Counted from the stretch's first letter, positions 1 to 9,530 are shown. The stretch: 64,000 nt of DNA from Streptomyces camelliae (GCF_027625935.1 NZ_CP115300.1:3224001-3288000), one strand, 5' to 3'. Notes: a model not told the origin generated them from the sequence alone. Numbers and translations are program-made.

Positions 1-577
1 TGGACAGCCGGTCGATGTACAGGTAGCCGTAGAGGTGGTCGGTCTCGTGCTGCAAACAGCGTGCGAAGTAGCCGGTGCCGCGGACCTTGACCGGGTTGCC
101 CCGCTCGTCCTGGCCGGTCACCTCGGCGTAGTCGGGACGCGCGAGCGGCGCGTAGGCCCCGGGCACGGACAGGCAGCCCTCGTTGCTGTCGTCCAGCCGG
201 CGCCGGTCGGCCGCCAGGTCGACCAGCTTCGGGTTGCACACCACGCCGACGTGCCGCTTGCCCTCGTCGTCCTGGCAGTCGTAGACGAACACCTTCAGGT
301 CGACGCCGATCTGGTTGGCGGCCAGGCCCACGCCCTCGGCGGTGCGCTGGCTGGCGAACATGTCGGCGACCAGCTGCTGAAGCTCCTCGCCGAACTCGGT
401 GACGTCCTTGCACTCCTTGTGCAGCACCGGGTTGCCGACGACCGTGATCGGCCGCGAGGTGCCGCGCTCACGCCAGGCCTTCTCGCGCTCCTCGCAGTCC
501 TCCGTGTCGACGACGTACCCCTCGTCATCGACGGGGAGCACGCCCGCGTGCTGCTGATCGGTGTCCTGCTGGGCCAT
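1..577 (-). CDS. def: Peptide deformylase, C-terminus cut by window edge
   Basis: Removes the N-formyl group from nascent proteins using a metal centre. The 192 residues present contain motif 2 (EGCLSVPG) and motif 3 (QHETDH), whose Cys and two His bind the metal, plus the early [10 protein letters not shown] motif. The start is the ATG at 577, giving [10 protein letters not shown]. The first ~40 residues, rich in D and E, precede the conserved domain, which begins near [11 protein letters not shown]. The reading frame is still open at base 1, so the last residues lie outside the window. Family and motifs are clear. Several Streptomyces carry more than one deformylase, so which paralogue this is cannot be told from the sequence. 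Confidence 0.93.
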   Translation of the reverse strand, partial: MAQQDTDQQHAGVLPVDDEGYVVDTEDCEEREKAWRERGTSRPITVVGNPVLHKECKDVTEFGEELQQLVADMFASQRTAEGVGLAANQIGVDLKVFVYDCQDDEGKRHVGVVCNPKLVDLAADRRRLDDSNEGCLSVPGAYAPLARPDYAEVTGQDERGNPVKVRGTGYFARCLQHETDHLYGYLYIDRLS

Positions 578-664
578 GACCGACGTACGCCTTCCTGCAA
601 CCTTGGAAAAGTCCCGAGCCAAAAAGTCTCGGGTACAGCCTAAAGGCGGCCGGTCACCGTCGGC

Positions 665-1672
665 TCAGCAAACCTCTTCCAGGTCCCGCCAGTCCCGCGA
701 GTCCGGACTGTCCGCGACCCAGCCGTCCAGCAGCCCACGGACCAGCGAAGCCGGCGCGGCCACCCCGCACTCCCGCTCCGGCACCCACAGCTGCCCGTCC
801 GTGCGGTGCCCCAGCGGCCCGGGATGCCCCGGCTCGCTGTGATCGTGCGGGTCCAGATGCACCCCGTCCCCCTCGTCGGAGGGCATACGCGACTCGGAGC
901 ACATCCGGCACAGCAGCCGCACCGAGGACGACCAGTCCTCCGCGGCGAACCCGGCGTCGGCGGCGAGCTGCTCCAGCGCGTCCCGGTCCGCCTCCGTGGC
1001 CGCCTCCAGCAGGACCACCCAGGTCGGCACGGGTGAGGGCGCCCACAGCTCGATCTCGTCGAAGACCGGGTAGGCATGGCCGGCGGACGTCGTGCGCTCG
1101 CCGTGCGGGACACCGTCGTGCAGCACGACCTCGCCCCAGCGTCGCCCGGACGAGGGAAGCGGGATGGACAGCACCTCGATCCGCGCGGGGTCGAGCCTGC
1201 GGCCCCAGACGACCTCGGCCTCGCCCTCCGGGGAGAGCCGTACGGCCGCGCTGCCCAGCTCCATGCCGACCGGTTCGCCGGAGGCGGCGGCGCCTGCCCC
1301 GGGCTTCGGCCGGGAGGCGCCCCCGGGCACCTTCAGGCCGTACGCCTGCCAGGCGCGGCGGGCCAGCGGCCAGTCCTGCAGGGCGGTGGCGGCGATGCCG
1401 ACGTTCCACCAGTCGGGCGCCCCGGTCTCCCGGTCGAGCAGGGCGACGGCGCGCAGTCCGGCCGCGCGGGCCTGCTCCCAGTCGTGCCGGAACTTGTGCA
1501 GCAGGGCGAGGTTGAACCAGGACTCCGACAGCCAGGGCTCCAGATCGGCGGCCCGTGTCAGCAACTCGCCCGCGTCCTCGTAGCGGCCGTCGCCGATGAG
1601 CGTGAACGCGCGATCGGTGGCCTGCCGCCAGGAGGCGGAGGGCCGGTGCCGTCCCTTGCCGAAGATCCTCAC
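665..1672 (-). CDS. Tetratricopeptide repeat protein, 335 aa
   Basis: Cytoplasmic protein with TPR-like helices in residues ~15-110, including YEDAGELLTRAADLEPWLSE and WFNLALLHKFRHDWEQARAAG, followed by a region of unknown fold. A TPR suggests a protein-protein interaction role, but no partner or catalytic motif is visible. The frame is open further upstream to an ATG at 1771. I chose the GTG at 1672, which starts right before the conserved RIFGKGRHRPSASWRQATDRAF block; the upstream residues are low-quality sequence. It lies between def and the HD-domain gene pair on the same strand. Function is unknown. Confidence 0.8.
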   Translation of the reverse strand: MRIFGKGRHRPSASWRQATDRAFTLIGDGRYEDAGELLTRAADLEPWLSESWFNLALLHKFRHDWEQARAAGLRAVALLDRETGAPDWWNVGIAATALQDWPLARRAWQAYGLKVPGGASRPKPGAGAAASGEPVGMELGSAAVRLSPEGEAEVVWGRRLDPARIEVLSIPLPSSGRRWGEVVLHDGVPHGERTTSAGHAYPVFDEIELWAPSPVPTWVVLLEAATEADRDALEQLAADAGFAAEDWSSSVRLLCRMCSESRMPSDEGDGVHLDPHDHSEPGHPGPLGHRTDGQLWVPERECGVAAPASLVRGLLDGWVADSPDSRDWRDLEEVC

Positions 1673-1770
1673 GATTCCCGCCTGCCAGTTCCAGTTCCAC
1701 AATGGGCTGGCTTGTGCCCCCGGACACCCTCTCCCTCGCATCCAACCACGTGCGGTGGGGAAGGCGCTCA

Positions 1771-3063
1771 TTACCCATGGGTTACCCAGCCGGGCGCGGG
1801 GTCAGACAGTGCCGTGCGTCTCCCCTCGCCCCGCACCGGCGCGGCCTCCCGCCAGCCGCGCGGCCGAGCCAGCACCCGGGCGAGGGACTCGACGACCTCG
1901 GGGGCGTAGTCCCCGGCGGTGGCGAGCCGCAGCTCCTCCAGGGCCCGCAGGGGGCCCTCGGGGCCTGCGTCCCGGGTCAGCTCCTCGTAGGCGTTCACGG
2001 CCCGGACGATCCGCGCGGCGACGGGCTGCTCCCGGCACGGGTCGGCCTGCCGCTCGACCACGACGGCGACCGCCGCGTCCACCCCGGTCTGCCGTACGAC
2101 GGCTCCGCCGAGCAGCGCGATCCGCCGCTGCTGCGCGGCGGGCAGCGAGGCGGTGGCGCCGGCCGGGACCGGGTCGACCAGGCTGAGCTGGCCGATGTCG
2201 TGCATGAGGGCCGCGTACTCCAGAACGGTCAGCTCACCTCCGGCGAGGCCCATATCGCGGCCGACGGCGAGACTGAGCGCGGCGACCCGGCGGGCGTGGC
2301 CCACGGGGGTGTACCCGGCTATCTCGGTGGCGCGGGCCAGGGAGGCGATGGTCTGCCGGTAGGTGGCGCGCACGGCCGCGTACCGGCGGACGGAGAGCTG
2401 GGTGAGCAGCAGGGGCAGGCAGAACACGGGCAGCGCCCACAGTCCGACGACGGCGACGGCGAGCGCCATCACGGCGCCGGTCGCGCCGACGGCGGAGCCG
2501 ATGCCGAGCAGCCCGCGCAGTTCCTCGCGCAGGCGCGGGGCGAACGGCCAGTGGGTGCGGGCGTGCGCGAGGGCGGCGGCGAGGACGGCGTCGCACAGTC
2601 CGGTGAGGCCGAGCAGGGCGATGAGGAGCAGGGCGTAGGCGGAGCCTTCCCAGGAGGCGAACAGGCCCTCGTTGTAGAGGGGTTGGAAACAGACAGCGGT
2701 GAAGCCGACGGTGAGGACGCGGCGGGCGAGGTGGTCGAGGGTGGGGGTGCGGCCGGACCAGATGTGCGGGACGGCACCGAGTACGGCGGCGGCGAGGGCG
2801 ACGGTGACGACCTGGGCGGCGTGATGGTGGGTGGGCCGCCCGGCGTCGGCGCCGAGCAGGGCGTAGGCCAGCGAGCCGGCGGCGGCGAGCGGCGCGGCCT
2901 GGCGTGCCTCGGCGTCGGTCCACCGGGTCAGCTCGCCGACGGCTATGAGCACCCCGAAGGCGAGCGCGATCCCGCGGTCGGCGAGGCCGGTCCCCAGGGT
3001 GACGGCGAGGCAGCCGGCCGCGGTGAGCGCGGCGGCGCCGTGGATCACCCGCAGCGCGGTCAC
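1771..3063 (-). CDS. Membrane protein with degenerate HD-GYP-like domain, 430 aa
   Basis: The N-terminal half (~residues 1-220) is a series of hydrophobic segments. The C-terminal half is HD-like: GHARRVAALSLAVG, then the metal-binding MHDIGQLSL. The position where an active HD-GYP has HHERxDGxGYP reads VVERQADPCREQ, so the GYP signature is lost. Ligand binding or a regulatory role is more likely than c-di-GMP hydrolysis, although HDIG is kept. The GTG start overlaps the stop of the preceding gene in a GTGA arrangement, so the two are probably translationally coupled. HD-domain membership is confident; activity is inference. Confidence 0.82.
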   Translation of the reverse strand: MTALRVIHGAAALTAAGCLAVTLGTGLADRGIALAFGVLIAVGELTRWTDAEARQAAPLAAAGSLAYALLGADAGRPTHHHAAQVVTVALAAAVLGAVPHIWSGRTPTLDHLARRVLTVGFTAVCFQPLYNEGLFASWEGSAYALLLIALLGLTGLCDAVLAAALAHARTHWPFAPRLREELRGLLGIGSAVGATGAVMALAVAVVGLWALPVFCLPLLLTQLSVRRYAAVRATYRQTIASLARATEIAGYTPVGHARRVAALSLAVGRDMGLAGGELTVLEYAALMHDIGQLSLVDPVPAGATASLPAAQQRRIALLGGAVVRQTGVDAAVAVVVERQADPCREQPVAARIVRAVNAYEELTRDAGPEGPLRALEELRLATAGDYAPEVVESLARVLARPRGWREAAPVRGEGRRTALSDPAPGWVTHG

Positions 3064-4592
3064 CGGGGCGTCCCGGTACCGGGGACCGGCCGGACCGGCT
3101 CCTGGGGTGCCGTCCTGTGCGCCGGGGCGGGTGCCGCCGTGTACGCCGGGTCGTCGTGCCCTGGTCCGCCGTGCGGCTGCTCGCCGGGTGGAGATTCGCC
3201 GTATCCCGGTTCGCCGGCCGCCGGTTCGCCGGGCTCCTGCCCGCCGGGCACCTGCTCGGCTGACCTCGGTCCGCCAGGCGCCGATTCACCGGGCGCCGGA
3301 TCGTCGGCTCCGTCGGCTCCCTCGGCTCTGTTCCCCGCGTCGGCTTCGTCGGCGGTGACCGTGGGATGCCAGCCCTGGCGGCGCAGGGCGCGGCCCAGTG
3401 CGCCGACCATCCGGGGGTCGAACTGGGCGCCCGCGCAGCGCTCCAGCTCGGCGAGGGCCGTCTCGACCGGGCGGGCCCTGCTGTAGGAGCGGGTGGAGGT
3501 CATCGCGTCGAAGGCGTCGGCGACGGCGACGACCCGGGCGCACTCGGGGATCCGGTCGCCGGCCAGGCCGTACGGGTAGCCGCTGCCGTCGAGGCGTTCG
3601 TGGTGGTGCAGGATCGCCGTGCGGGCCTCGCCGAGGAAGGAGATCCCGCGGACCATCTCATGGCCGTACTCGGGGTGCAGTTCGATGATCCGGCGTTCCT
3701 CGGGGGTCAGCGGGCCGTCCTTGCGCAGCAGCCGGGTGGGGACGCCGAGCTTGCCGACGTCGTGCAGGATGCCGGCGAAGCGGAGCACCTCGACGCGGTC
3801 GTCGTCCATGCCGAGTTCGCGGGCGATCAGGACGGAGGCCTGGCCGACGCGTTCGCTGTGGCCGCGGGTGTAGCCGTCCTTGAGGTCGACGGCCTGGACG
3901 AGGGCGCGGATGGTGGCCTGGTGGGCGGCGCGCTGCCGGTGGTATTGGGCGAAGACCCACCAGGAGACGTACATCGGCAGCAGCACGAGCAGCGCGGCGA
4001 CCGGGCCGTACGGGCTGCGCCACAGCACGGCCATCATCAGCCCGGCGAGTCCGTGCACGGCGACCGGCGCGAGCGTGCGGGACAGCAGCCCGCGCCAGGC
4101 CCGGCGCACCGGCACGCGCTCGGCAACGGCCAGGATGCCGCCGTCGAGGCCGGTGAGGATCAGGCAGAAGGCGAGGACCGCCGCGCCGGCGGGCAGCAGG
4201 GCGTAGGGGAAGTCGGAGCCGACGACGGCGTCGCGGCCGCCGAGCGTCCAGTGCACCGTGGCGGCGCCCCACACGGCGAGCGCGGGCTGCGCGGCCCGCC
4301 ACACCCGCCGGAGCGGGGCGGTCCGCTGCTCGACCGGGCAGAGCAGGGCGGCCGGCACCGGGACGAGCGCGGCGGCCGGCGGGGGCAGCAGGAACGCGCC
4401 GGCGAGCAGAACGGGATGGAAGGTGCCGCCGAAGCGGCGCCGTACGACGTACTCGCAGACGGCGTAGAGCGCGGAGAGCAGGGCCAGCGCCCACCAGGGG
4501 GTCTGTATCGCCGGCAGCGGCAGCAGGCAGAGCAGCGCCAGCACGGCGACGGCGGCCACATAGCCGCGTGCTCTCGCCGGAACCGCCTCCAT
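3060..4592 (-). CDS. Membrane HD-GYP domain phosphodiesterase, 510 aa
   Basis: Residues ~8-215 are mainly hydrophobic membrane segments. Residues ~225-400 form a complete HD-GYP domain: GYTRGHSERVGQ, FAGILHDVGKLGVP, HPEYGHEMV, HHERLDGSGYPYG and VADAFDAMTSTRSY. The last ~105 residues are a Pro/Gly/Glu-rich, probably disordered tail. HD-GYP proteins hydrolyse cyclic di-nucleotides, usually c-di-GMP, which in Streptomyces controls development; the substrate here is not shown. A good ribosome binding site (GGGGAGGGG) sits just before the ATG at 4592. The stop overlaps the next gene's GTG by four bases. It lies downstream of rsrA, after a 111-bp gap. Confidence 0.92.
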   Translation of the reverse strand: MEAVPARARGYVAAVAVLALLCLLPLPAIQTPWWALALLSALYAVCEYVVRRRFGGTFHPVLLAGAFLLPPPAAALVPVPAALLCPVEQRTAPLRRVWRAAQPALAVWGAATVHWTLGGRDAVVGSDFPYALLPAGAAVLAFCLILTGLDGGILAVAERVPVRRAWRGLLSRTLAPVAVHGLAGLMMAVLWRSPYGPVAALLVLLPMYVSWWVFAQYHRQRAAHQATIRALVQAVDLKDGYTRGHSERVGQASVLIARELGMDDDRVEVLRFAGILHDVGKLGVPTRLLRKDGPLTPEERRIIELHPEYGHEMVRGISFLGEARTAILHHHERLDGSGYPYGLAGDRIPECARVVAVADAFDAMTSTRSYSRARPVETALAELERCAGAQFDPRMVGALGRALRRQGWHPTVTADEADAGNRAEGADGADDPAPGESAPGGPRSAEQVPGGQEPGEPAAGEPGYGESPPGEQPHGGPGHDDPAYTAAPAPAHRTAPQEPVRPVPGTGTPR

Positions 4593-4703
4593 CGCGCCCC
4601 TCCCCGACCATGCCCTGCCCCGGCTGGGAGCCTAGGGCGGGAATGCCGGGGTACGGGGCTTATGACCTGAGGATTAGCACGTTCGGGTGATACGACCCGG
4701 CGC

Positions 4704-5006
4704 TCAGGTGTCCTGCGGGGCGGCGGTGGCGTCGCGTTCCGGCAGGGGGTGGCCGGAGCGGATCAGGTCGATCCGCCCCATGACCTTGGCACGCAGGTCG
4801 GCGGGCACGTCGTCATGGCCGCAGCACCGCTTGACCAGCTTCTTCACGGCCTGCTCCAGGCCGTACTTCTCCAGGCACGGGGAGCATTCCTCGAAGTGGT
4901 GCTGGAACTTGTCGCGATCGACGTCCGGCATCTCGCTGTCGAGGAACTCGTAGAGGTGATCGAGGACCTCGCGGCAATCCGTCTCGTGCGGGTCTCCGCA
5001 GCTCAT
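4704..5006 (-). CDS. rsrA: Zinc anti-sigma factor RsrA
   Basis: Redox-sensitive anti-sigma factor that holds sigma-R inactive under reducing conditions and releases it when thiols form disulfides. The 100-residue protein has the ZAS-family motif H37-x3-C41-x2-C44 together with C11, plus C3 and a C61-C62 pair in KRCCGHDD. The length matches the family. Its ATG overlaps the sigR stop codon as ATGA, so it is translationally coupled to its partner sigma factor. It is transcribed with sigR from the sigma-R promoter upstream. Confidence 0.97.
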   Translation of the reverse strand: MSCGDPHETDCREVLDHLYEFLDSEMPDVDRDKFQHHFEECSPCLEKYGLEQAVKKLVKRCCGHDDVPADLRAKVMGRIDLIRSGHPLPERDATAAPQDT

Positions 5007-5698
5007 GAGCCCGAGCCTTTCGCTTCGTTCGACTCTCCGGCGCCCGCCGGGACCAGCCCCCGCTCACGGGCGTAGTCCTCCAGCATGCCGCGCAGCTGAC
5101 GGCGGCCCCGGTGCAGCCGGGACATCACCGTACCGATGGGTGTCCCCATGATGTCCGCGATCTCCTTGTACGCAAAGCCCTCGACGTCCGCGAGATAGAC
5201 GGCGATGCGGAACTCCTCGGGGATCGCCTGCAGCGCTTCCTTCACGTCCGAGTCGGGCAGGTGGTCGAGCGCCTGCGACTCGGCGGAGCGCAGACCCGTC
5301 GACATGTGCGACTCGGCGCGGGCCAGCTGCCAGTCCTCGATCTCCTCCGCGGCGGAGCGCTGGGGCTCGCGCTGCTTCTTGCGGTAGGAGTTGATGAACG
5401 TGTTGGTGAGGATCCGGTACAGCCACGCCTTGAGGTTGGTGCCCTCGCGGAACTGGTGGAAGGACCCGTAGGCCTTGGCGTACGTCTCCTGCACCAGGTC
5501 CTCGGCGTCGGCCGGGTTGCGTGTCATGCGCAGTGCGGCCGAGTACATCTGGTCGAGGTATTCGAGCGCGTCCCGCTCGAAGCGCGCGCTGCGCTCCGCG
5601 GTGGACTCGGAGTTCGTCCCCGCGCTCGTGCCCCGGCCCTCGGGCTGCTCCGCCTGGCCGTTGTCGGTCCCTGCGTCGGTACCGGTGACCGGACCCAC
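5003..5698 (-). CDS. sigR: ECF sigma factor SigR (thiol-oxidative stress)
   Basis: Directs transcription of the thiol-oxidative stress regulon. Region 2 is visible as [20 protein letters not shown] followed by [23 protein letters not shown]. Region 4 is [42 protein letters not shown]. The GTG at 5698 gives 231 residues. A GAGGAGG sequence overlaps this GTG, and a GTC at 5689 sits nine bases from it, so the exact short-form start is uncertain. The frame is also open to an ATG at 5863 with its own ribosome binding site, exactly 55 codons longer, matching the known sigma-R-prime isoform of Streptomyces. The stop overlaps rsrA. Confidence 0.97.
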   Translation of the reverse strand: MGPVTGTDAGTDNGQAEQPEGRGTSAGTNSESTAERSARFERDALEYLDQMYSAALRMTRNPADAEDLVQETYAKAYGSFHQFREGTNLKAWLYRILTNTFINSYRKKQREPQRSAAEEIEDWQLARAESHMSTGLRSAESQALDHLPDSDVKEALQAIPEEFRIAVYLADVEGFAYKEIADIMGTPIGTVMSRLHRGRRQLRGMLEDYARERGLVPAGAGESNEAKGSGS

Positions 5699-5863
5699 CT
5701 CCTCAAGATCCCGGGCGGGACCGAGTCCGGTCCCACTCGTTTCGGAGGATAGAACACGACCCGTACCTGCCGCCGCTCGAATAGGAGCGGTCTTCGCCGC
5801 GTGCAGCACCGTCCAGTCCAGGTCAGTACTGCTGCTGCGGGCCGGGCAGATGGTCGAACCCAT
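5699..5863 (-). other. N-terminal extension encoding the long SigR isoform
   Basis: In-frame extension of sigR from an ATG at 5863, preceded by AGGAGAGGGAG at eight bases spacing. It adds 55 residues. In Streptomyces coelicolor a 55-residue longer, unstable sigma-R isoform is made from the transcript of the sigma-R-dependent promoter, giving self-limiting amplification. Here the promoter lies about 60 bases upstream of this ATG, so the same arrangement is present. Production of the isoform in this strain is inferred. Confidence 0.8.
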
Positions 5864-5925
5864 GCGGCGGACTCCCTCTCCTACGACGTCTTCGGTGCCG
5901 AGGCCTCAGCACTTCTGTCCGCCAC

Positions 5926-5951
5926 AACAGCGGTCCGTCACACAACATTCC
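5926..5951 (-). promoter_or_regulatory. Sigma-R-dependent promoter of sigR (p2)
   Basis: Read on the minus strand: GGAAT (5951-5947), an 18-base spacer, then GTT (5928-5926). This is the sigma-R consensus -35/-10 pair with ideal spacing. It precedes the ATG at 5863 of the long isoform, giving positive autoregulation. Confidence 0.9.
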
Positions 5952-5957
5952 CGGGCG

Positions 5958-6584
5958 TCATCCGAGTGACGCGATCCACTCCACGACCCCCTCGGTGATG
6001 ATCTCCAGGGCCCGCTCCTGGGTGACCTCGGCGCGCCCCGGGATCGCGAACCCGTGATCGCCGTACGGCACCTCGATCAGTCCGTACGAGCCCTCGGGGA
6101 ACTCGTCCGGTTTCCCGAAGGGGTCGTTGCCGCCCTGGACGACGAGCGTGGGCACCCGGGTCCCGAGCAGTTCCTCGGCGCGGGACTTCTCCGGCTTGCC
6201 CGGCGGGTGCAGGGGGAAGCCGAGCGCGAGCACGGCGTACGCGCCCAGCTCGGCCGCCGTACGGCAGGCGACCCGCGCCCCGGCGCTGCGTCCGCCGGAG
6301 ATCACCGGCAGCTCCATCCCGGACAGCGCGGGCCAGATCCCGCGCCAGCCGGTGTCCAGGGTCTTCGGTGCGGGCGCGACCTTCTTGCCCGCGACCCGCC
6401 AGGGCTGCTCGACCAGCGCCACGCTCACCCCGTGCGCGGGGAGGGCCTGCGCGAGTGCCTGGAGGTCCCGCGCCTCGATGCCGCCGCCGACGCCATGGCC
6501 GAGGGCGAGCACGAACTGGGGTTTCATCGCCGTGCGCCAGGTGATGCGTGCGGTCCCGGCGTCGGTCTCGACAATCTCGATCAC
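5958..6584 (-). CDS. Alpha/beta hydrolase of the KANL3/Tex30-like family, 208 aa
   Basis: Small cytosolic alpha/beta hydrolase-fold protein. The strand-loop VLALGHGVGGG lies near residue 25. The nucleophile elbow is GGRSAGARV (G-x-S-x-G, Ser near residue 99). A late Asp lies in VVQGGNDPFGKPDEF and the catalytic His in PYGDHGFAIPGR. No signal peptide is seen. Substrate is unknown. The gene ends seven bases before the sigma-R promoter of sigR and begins just after the stop of the SRAP gene upstream, with a 1-bp gap, so the two form one transcription unit. Confidence 0.88.
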   Translation of the reverse strand: MIEIVETDAGTARITWRTAMKPQFVLALGHGVGGGIEARDLQALAQALPAHGVSVALVEQPWRVAGKKVAPAPKTLDTGWRGIWPALSGMELPVISGGRSAGARVACRTAAELGAYAVLALGFPLHPPGKPEKSRAEELLGTRVPTLVVQGGNDPFGKPDEFPEGSYGLIEVPYGDHGFAIPGRAEVTQERALEIITEGVVEWIASLG

Positions 6585-6585
6585 G

Positions 6586-7401
6586 CTAGAAGAGTGTGCC
6601 CTCTTCCGGGGCCGGCAGCTCCTTCAGCAGCTCCGCGCCGTTGTTGCGGACGTTGCTGACGGCCGTGGAGACGGGGTAGGCGCGCATCAGGCCGGGCGGG
6701 GGCGGGGCGAGCAGCTCGCGCAGGGCCTCGGGGTCGGTGCGGGCGGGGTCGAGCCAGGCGTCCCAGCGGTCCCGGGTGAGCATCAGCGGCATCCGGGGGT
6801 GGATCTCGGCGAGGGAGCCCGGTCCCTGTGCCGGGGCGACGGCCAGCGGGGTCTGCTCGGCCTCCGTGGTGATCACCGAGCAGGTGGCCCACCAGGCCTG
6901 GGGGTGGTCGTCGGGCAGGGTCCGGTCGCGCCAGAACTCGTACAGCCCGGCCATCGCGAAGACCGAGCCGTCGGCGGGCAGCACGAAGTACGGCTGCTTG
7001 CGGGGCCGCTTCTTCTTGCCCTCGACCTCCAGCTCCCGCTCCTGGGTGCCGGTGACCCACTCGTAGTAGCCGTCGGCCGGGATGATGCAGCGGCGGGCGG
7101 CGAAGGCGCGGCGGTAGGCGGGCTTCTCGTGCACGGTCTCCGCGCGCGCGTTGATCATCCGGGCACCGCCCTCGGGCGTCTTGGCCCAGGACGGCACCAG
7201 CCCCCACTTCAGCTTGCGCAGCTGGCGAACCGGACGTGGTGAGTCCGCGTCTTTCAGGGGACGGTCGAGGACGGCGTAGACCTCCTTGGTCGGAGCCACG
7301 TTGTAGTCCGGCTCCAGGGTCTCCTCGGGCTCCCACTTCTCGATCTCAAAGATTCCTGCGAGATCCTCGGGCCTACGACTCGATGCATACCGTCCGCACA
7401 T
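6586..7401 (-). CDS. SOS response-associated peptidase (SRAP/HMCES/YedK family)
   Basis: Protects abasic sites in single-stranded DNA by forming a thiazolidine crosslink through Cys2. The start was set at the ATG at 7401 because the protein must begin MCGRYA to expose Cys2; the frame extends further upstream but would bury it. Other conserved residues are visible: Asn in INARAET, Glu in DGYYEW and His in IHPRMPLML. The 271-residue length is typical. A Lys/Arg-rich stretch (EGKKKRPRKQ) sits in a surface loop near residue 135. It is divergent from the M50-like gene and leads directly into the hydrolase gene. Confidence 0.95.
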   Translation of the reverse strand: MCGRYASSRRPEDLAGIFEIEKWEPEETLEPDYNVAPTKEVYAVLDRPLKDADSPRPVRQLRKLKWGLVPSWAKTPEGGARMINARAETVHEKPAYRRAFAARRCIIPADGYYEWVTGTQERELEVEGKKKRPRKQPYFVLPADGSVFAMAGLYEFWRDRTLPDDHPQAWWATCSVITTEAEQTPLAVAPAQGPGSLAEIHPRMPLMLTRDRWDAWLDPARTDPEALRELLAPPPPGLMRAYPVSTAVSNVRNNGAELLKELPAPEEGTLF

Positions 7402-7451
7402 ACACGTCACACTGCCAGACTCCGGACCAGTACAGGGAGCCACTCGGACAT

Positions 7452-8174
7452 ATGGACAGCCTCGCCGCCCTCGCGCTGCCCGACCTCTGGGACCGGCTCA
7501 CCGGCACCCAGCCCGACCCCGCCCTGTGGGTGGTGATCGTCACGCTGGCGGCCGCGCTCGCCGTCGTCGTCCCGCACGCGGCGTGGCGGATATCCCGCAA
7601 CGCCGTCACCATCGCGCACGAGGGCGGCCACGGCCTGATCGCCCTGCTCACCGGCCGGCAGCTCACGGGCATCCGGCTGCACTCCGACACCAGCGGCCTC
7701 ACGGTCAGCCGGGGCAAGCCGTACGGGCTGGGCATGATCCTGACGGCGGCGGCCGGGTACACGGCCCCCTCGCTGCTGGGGCTCGGCGGGGCCGCGCTGC
7801 TGGTGGCGGGCCGGATCACGCTGCTGCTCTGGGTGGCGACGGCCCTGCTGGTGGTGATGCTGGTGATGATCAGGAACGCGTACGGCGTGCTCACCGTGGT
7901 CCTGGCCGGCGGCGCCTTCCTGCTGGTGTCCTGGCTGACCGGCCCCCAGGTGCAGGCCGCCTTCGCGTACGCGGTGGTGTGGTTCCTGCTGCTCGGCGGG
8001 GTACGGCCGCCCTTCGAGCTCCAGTCGAAGCGCTCCCGGGGAGGCGCCGGCGACTCGGACGCGGACCAGCTGTCCCGGCTGACACACGTCCCGGCGGGGC
8101 TGTGGCTGTTCCTGTTCCACGCGGTGTCGGTCTGCTCGCTGATCGGTGGCGGGCGCTGGCTGCTGGAAGGTTGA
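7452..8174 (+). CDS. M50B-like integral membrane metallopeptidase, 240 aa
   Basis: Membrane-embedded zinc protease candidate. The metal motif HEGGH (in [17 protein letters not shown]) lies near residue 60 after one or two membrane segments, and several further hydrophobic segments follow. The family is related to site-2 proteases and the SpoIVFB group. No PDZ or CBS domain is present. The ATG at 7452 was chosen. Upstream, only 50 bases separate it from the divergent SRAP gene. aroA follows after 28 bases. The substrate is unknown. Confidence 0.88.
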   Translation: MDSLAALALPDLWDRLTGTQPDPALWVVIVTLAAALAVVVPHAAWRISRNAVTIAHEGGHGLIALLTGRQLTGIRLHSDTSGLTVSRGKPYGLGMILTAAAGYTAPSLLGLGGAALLVAGRITLLLWVATALLVVMLVMIRNAYGVLTVVLAGGAFLLVSWLTGPQVQAAFAYAVVWFLLLGGVRPPFELQSKRSRGGAGDSDADQLSRLTHVPAGLWLFLFHAVSVCSLIGGGRWLLEG

Positions 8175-8202
8175 CGGCCGACCCTGCTTATACAGTGGGC
8201 CC

Positions 8203-9519
8203 ATGGCCCCGAACACCGCCCTTCCCGCACTCTGGCCCGCCCCGCACGCGAGCGGAGCCGTCGACGCGACGGTCCACGTGCCGGGGTCCAAGTCGGTCAC
8301 CAACCGCGCCCTGGTCCTCGCCGCCCTGGCCTCCGAGCCGGGCTGGCTGCGCCGCCCGCTGCGCTCCCGCGACACCCTGTTGATGGCCGGTGCCCTGCGG
8401 GCCATGGGCATCGAGATCGAGGAAGGGGTCGGCCCCGAGGGCACCGGCGAGGCCTGGCGGGTGCTGCCCACCGGCCTGCGCGGCCCGGCCACGGTGGACG
8501 TCGGCAACGCCGGCACGGTGATGCGCTTCCTGCCCCCGGTCGCCGCGCTGGCCGACGGCCCGATCCGGTTCGACGGCGACCCGCGGTCGTACGAGCGTCC
8601 CCTGAACGGCGTGATCGACGCGCTGCGCGTCCTCGGCGCCCGGATCGACGACGACGGCCGGGGCGCGCTGCCGCTGACCGTGCACGGCAGCGGGGCGCTG
8701 GACGGCGGCCCGGTGTCGATCGACGCCTCCTCGTCCTCCCAGTTCGTGTCGGCCCTCCTGCTGTCCGGCCCGCGCTTCAACCAGGGCGTCGAGGTCCGCC
8801 ACACCGGCGCGACCCTGCCCTCCATGCCGCACATCCGGATGACCGTCGACATGCTGCGCGCGGTCGGCGCCCAGGTGGACACCCCGGAGTCGGGCGGCGA
8901 GCCGAACGTGTGGCGGGTGACGCCGGGCGCGCTGCTCGGCCGGGACCTGACGATCGAGCCGGACCTGTCCAACGCCCAGCCGTTCCTGGCGGCGGCGCTG
9001 GTGACCGGCGGCAAGGTGGTGATCCCGGACTGGCCGGAGCGGACCACGCAGCCCGGCGACCGGCTGCGGGAGATCTTCACCGAGATGGGCGGCTCCTGTG
9101 AACTCACCGACTACGGGCTGGTGTTCACCGGTTCGGGTGTCATCCACGGGATCGATGTGGACCTCGGCGACGTCGGCGAGCTGACCCCCGGCATCGCGGC
9201 CGTGGCCGCCCTCGCCGACTCCCCCTCCACCCTGCGCGGTGTGGCCCATCTGCGGCTGCACGAGACCGACCGGCTGGCCGCGCTCACCAAGGAGATCAAC
9301 GAGCTCGGCGGTGACGTCACGGAGACCGCCGACGGCCTGCACATCCGCCCGCGCCCGCTGCACGGCGGGACCTTCCACACCTACGAGGACCACCGCATGG
9401 CGACCGCCGGCGCGATCCTCGGCCTCGCGGCCGAGGGCGTGCTCATCGAGAACGTGGCGACGACGGCCAAGACCCTGCCGGACTTCCCCGAGCTGTGGAC
9501 CGGGATGCTCGGGCAGTAG
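8203..9519 (+). CDS. aroA: 3-phosphoshikimate 1-carboxyvinyltransferase (EPSP synthase)
   Basis: Shikimate pathway enzyme that transfers enolpyruvyl from PEP to shikimate-3-phosphate. The 438 residues carry the family motifs [56 protein letters not shown] and [16 protein letters not shown]. The ATG at 8203 gives [11 protein letters not shown]. Compared with the E. coli GNAGTAMRPL loop, this protein has Val and Phe at the positions of Ala98 and Pro101. It is followed by rsgA after 11 bases, so the two are probably cotranscribed. Confidence 0.97.
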   Translation: MAPNTALPALWPAPHASGAVDATVHVPGSKSVTNRALVLAALASEPGWLRRPLRSRDTLLMAGALRAMGIEIEEGVGPEGTGEAWRVLPTGLRGPATVDVGNAGTVMRFLPPVAALADGPIRFDGDPRSYERPLNGVIDALRVLGARIDDDGRGALPLTVHGSGALDGGPVSIDASSSSQFVSALLLSGPRFNQGVEVRHTGATLPSMPHIRMTVDMLRAVGAQVDTPESGGEPNVWRVTPGALLGRDLTIEPDLSNAQPFLAAALVTGGKVVIPDWPERTTQPGDRLREIFTEMGGSCELTDYGLVFTGSGVIHGIDVDLGDVGELTPGIAAVAALADSPSTLRGVAHLRLHETDRLAALTKEINELGGDVTETADGLHIRPRPLHGGTFHTYEDHRMATAGAILGLAAEGVLIENVATTAKTLPDFPELWTGMLGQ

Positions 9520-9530
9520 GGACGTACGTC

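Noticed and set aside
4640..4700. GGGAAT sequence near 4642 as another sigma-R promoter
   Set aside because: No GTT occurs 16-19 bases downstream, and no plus-strand gene follows.
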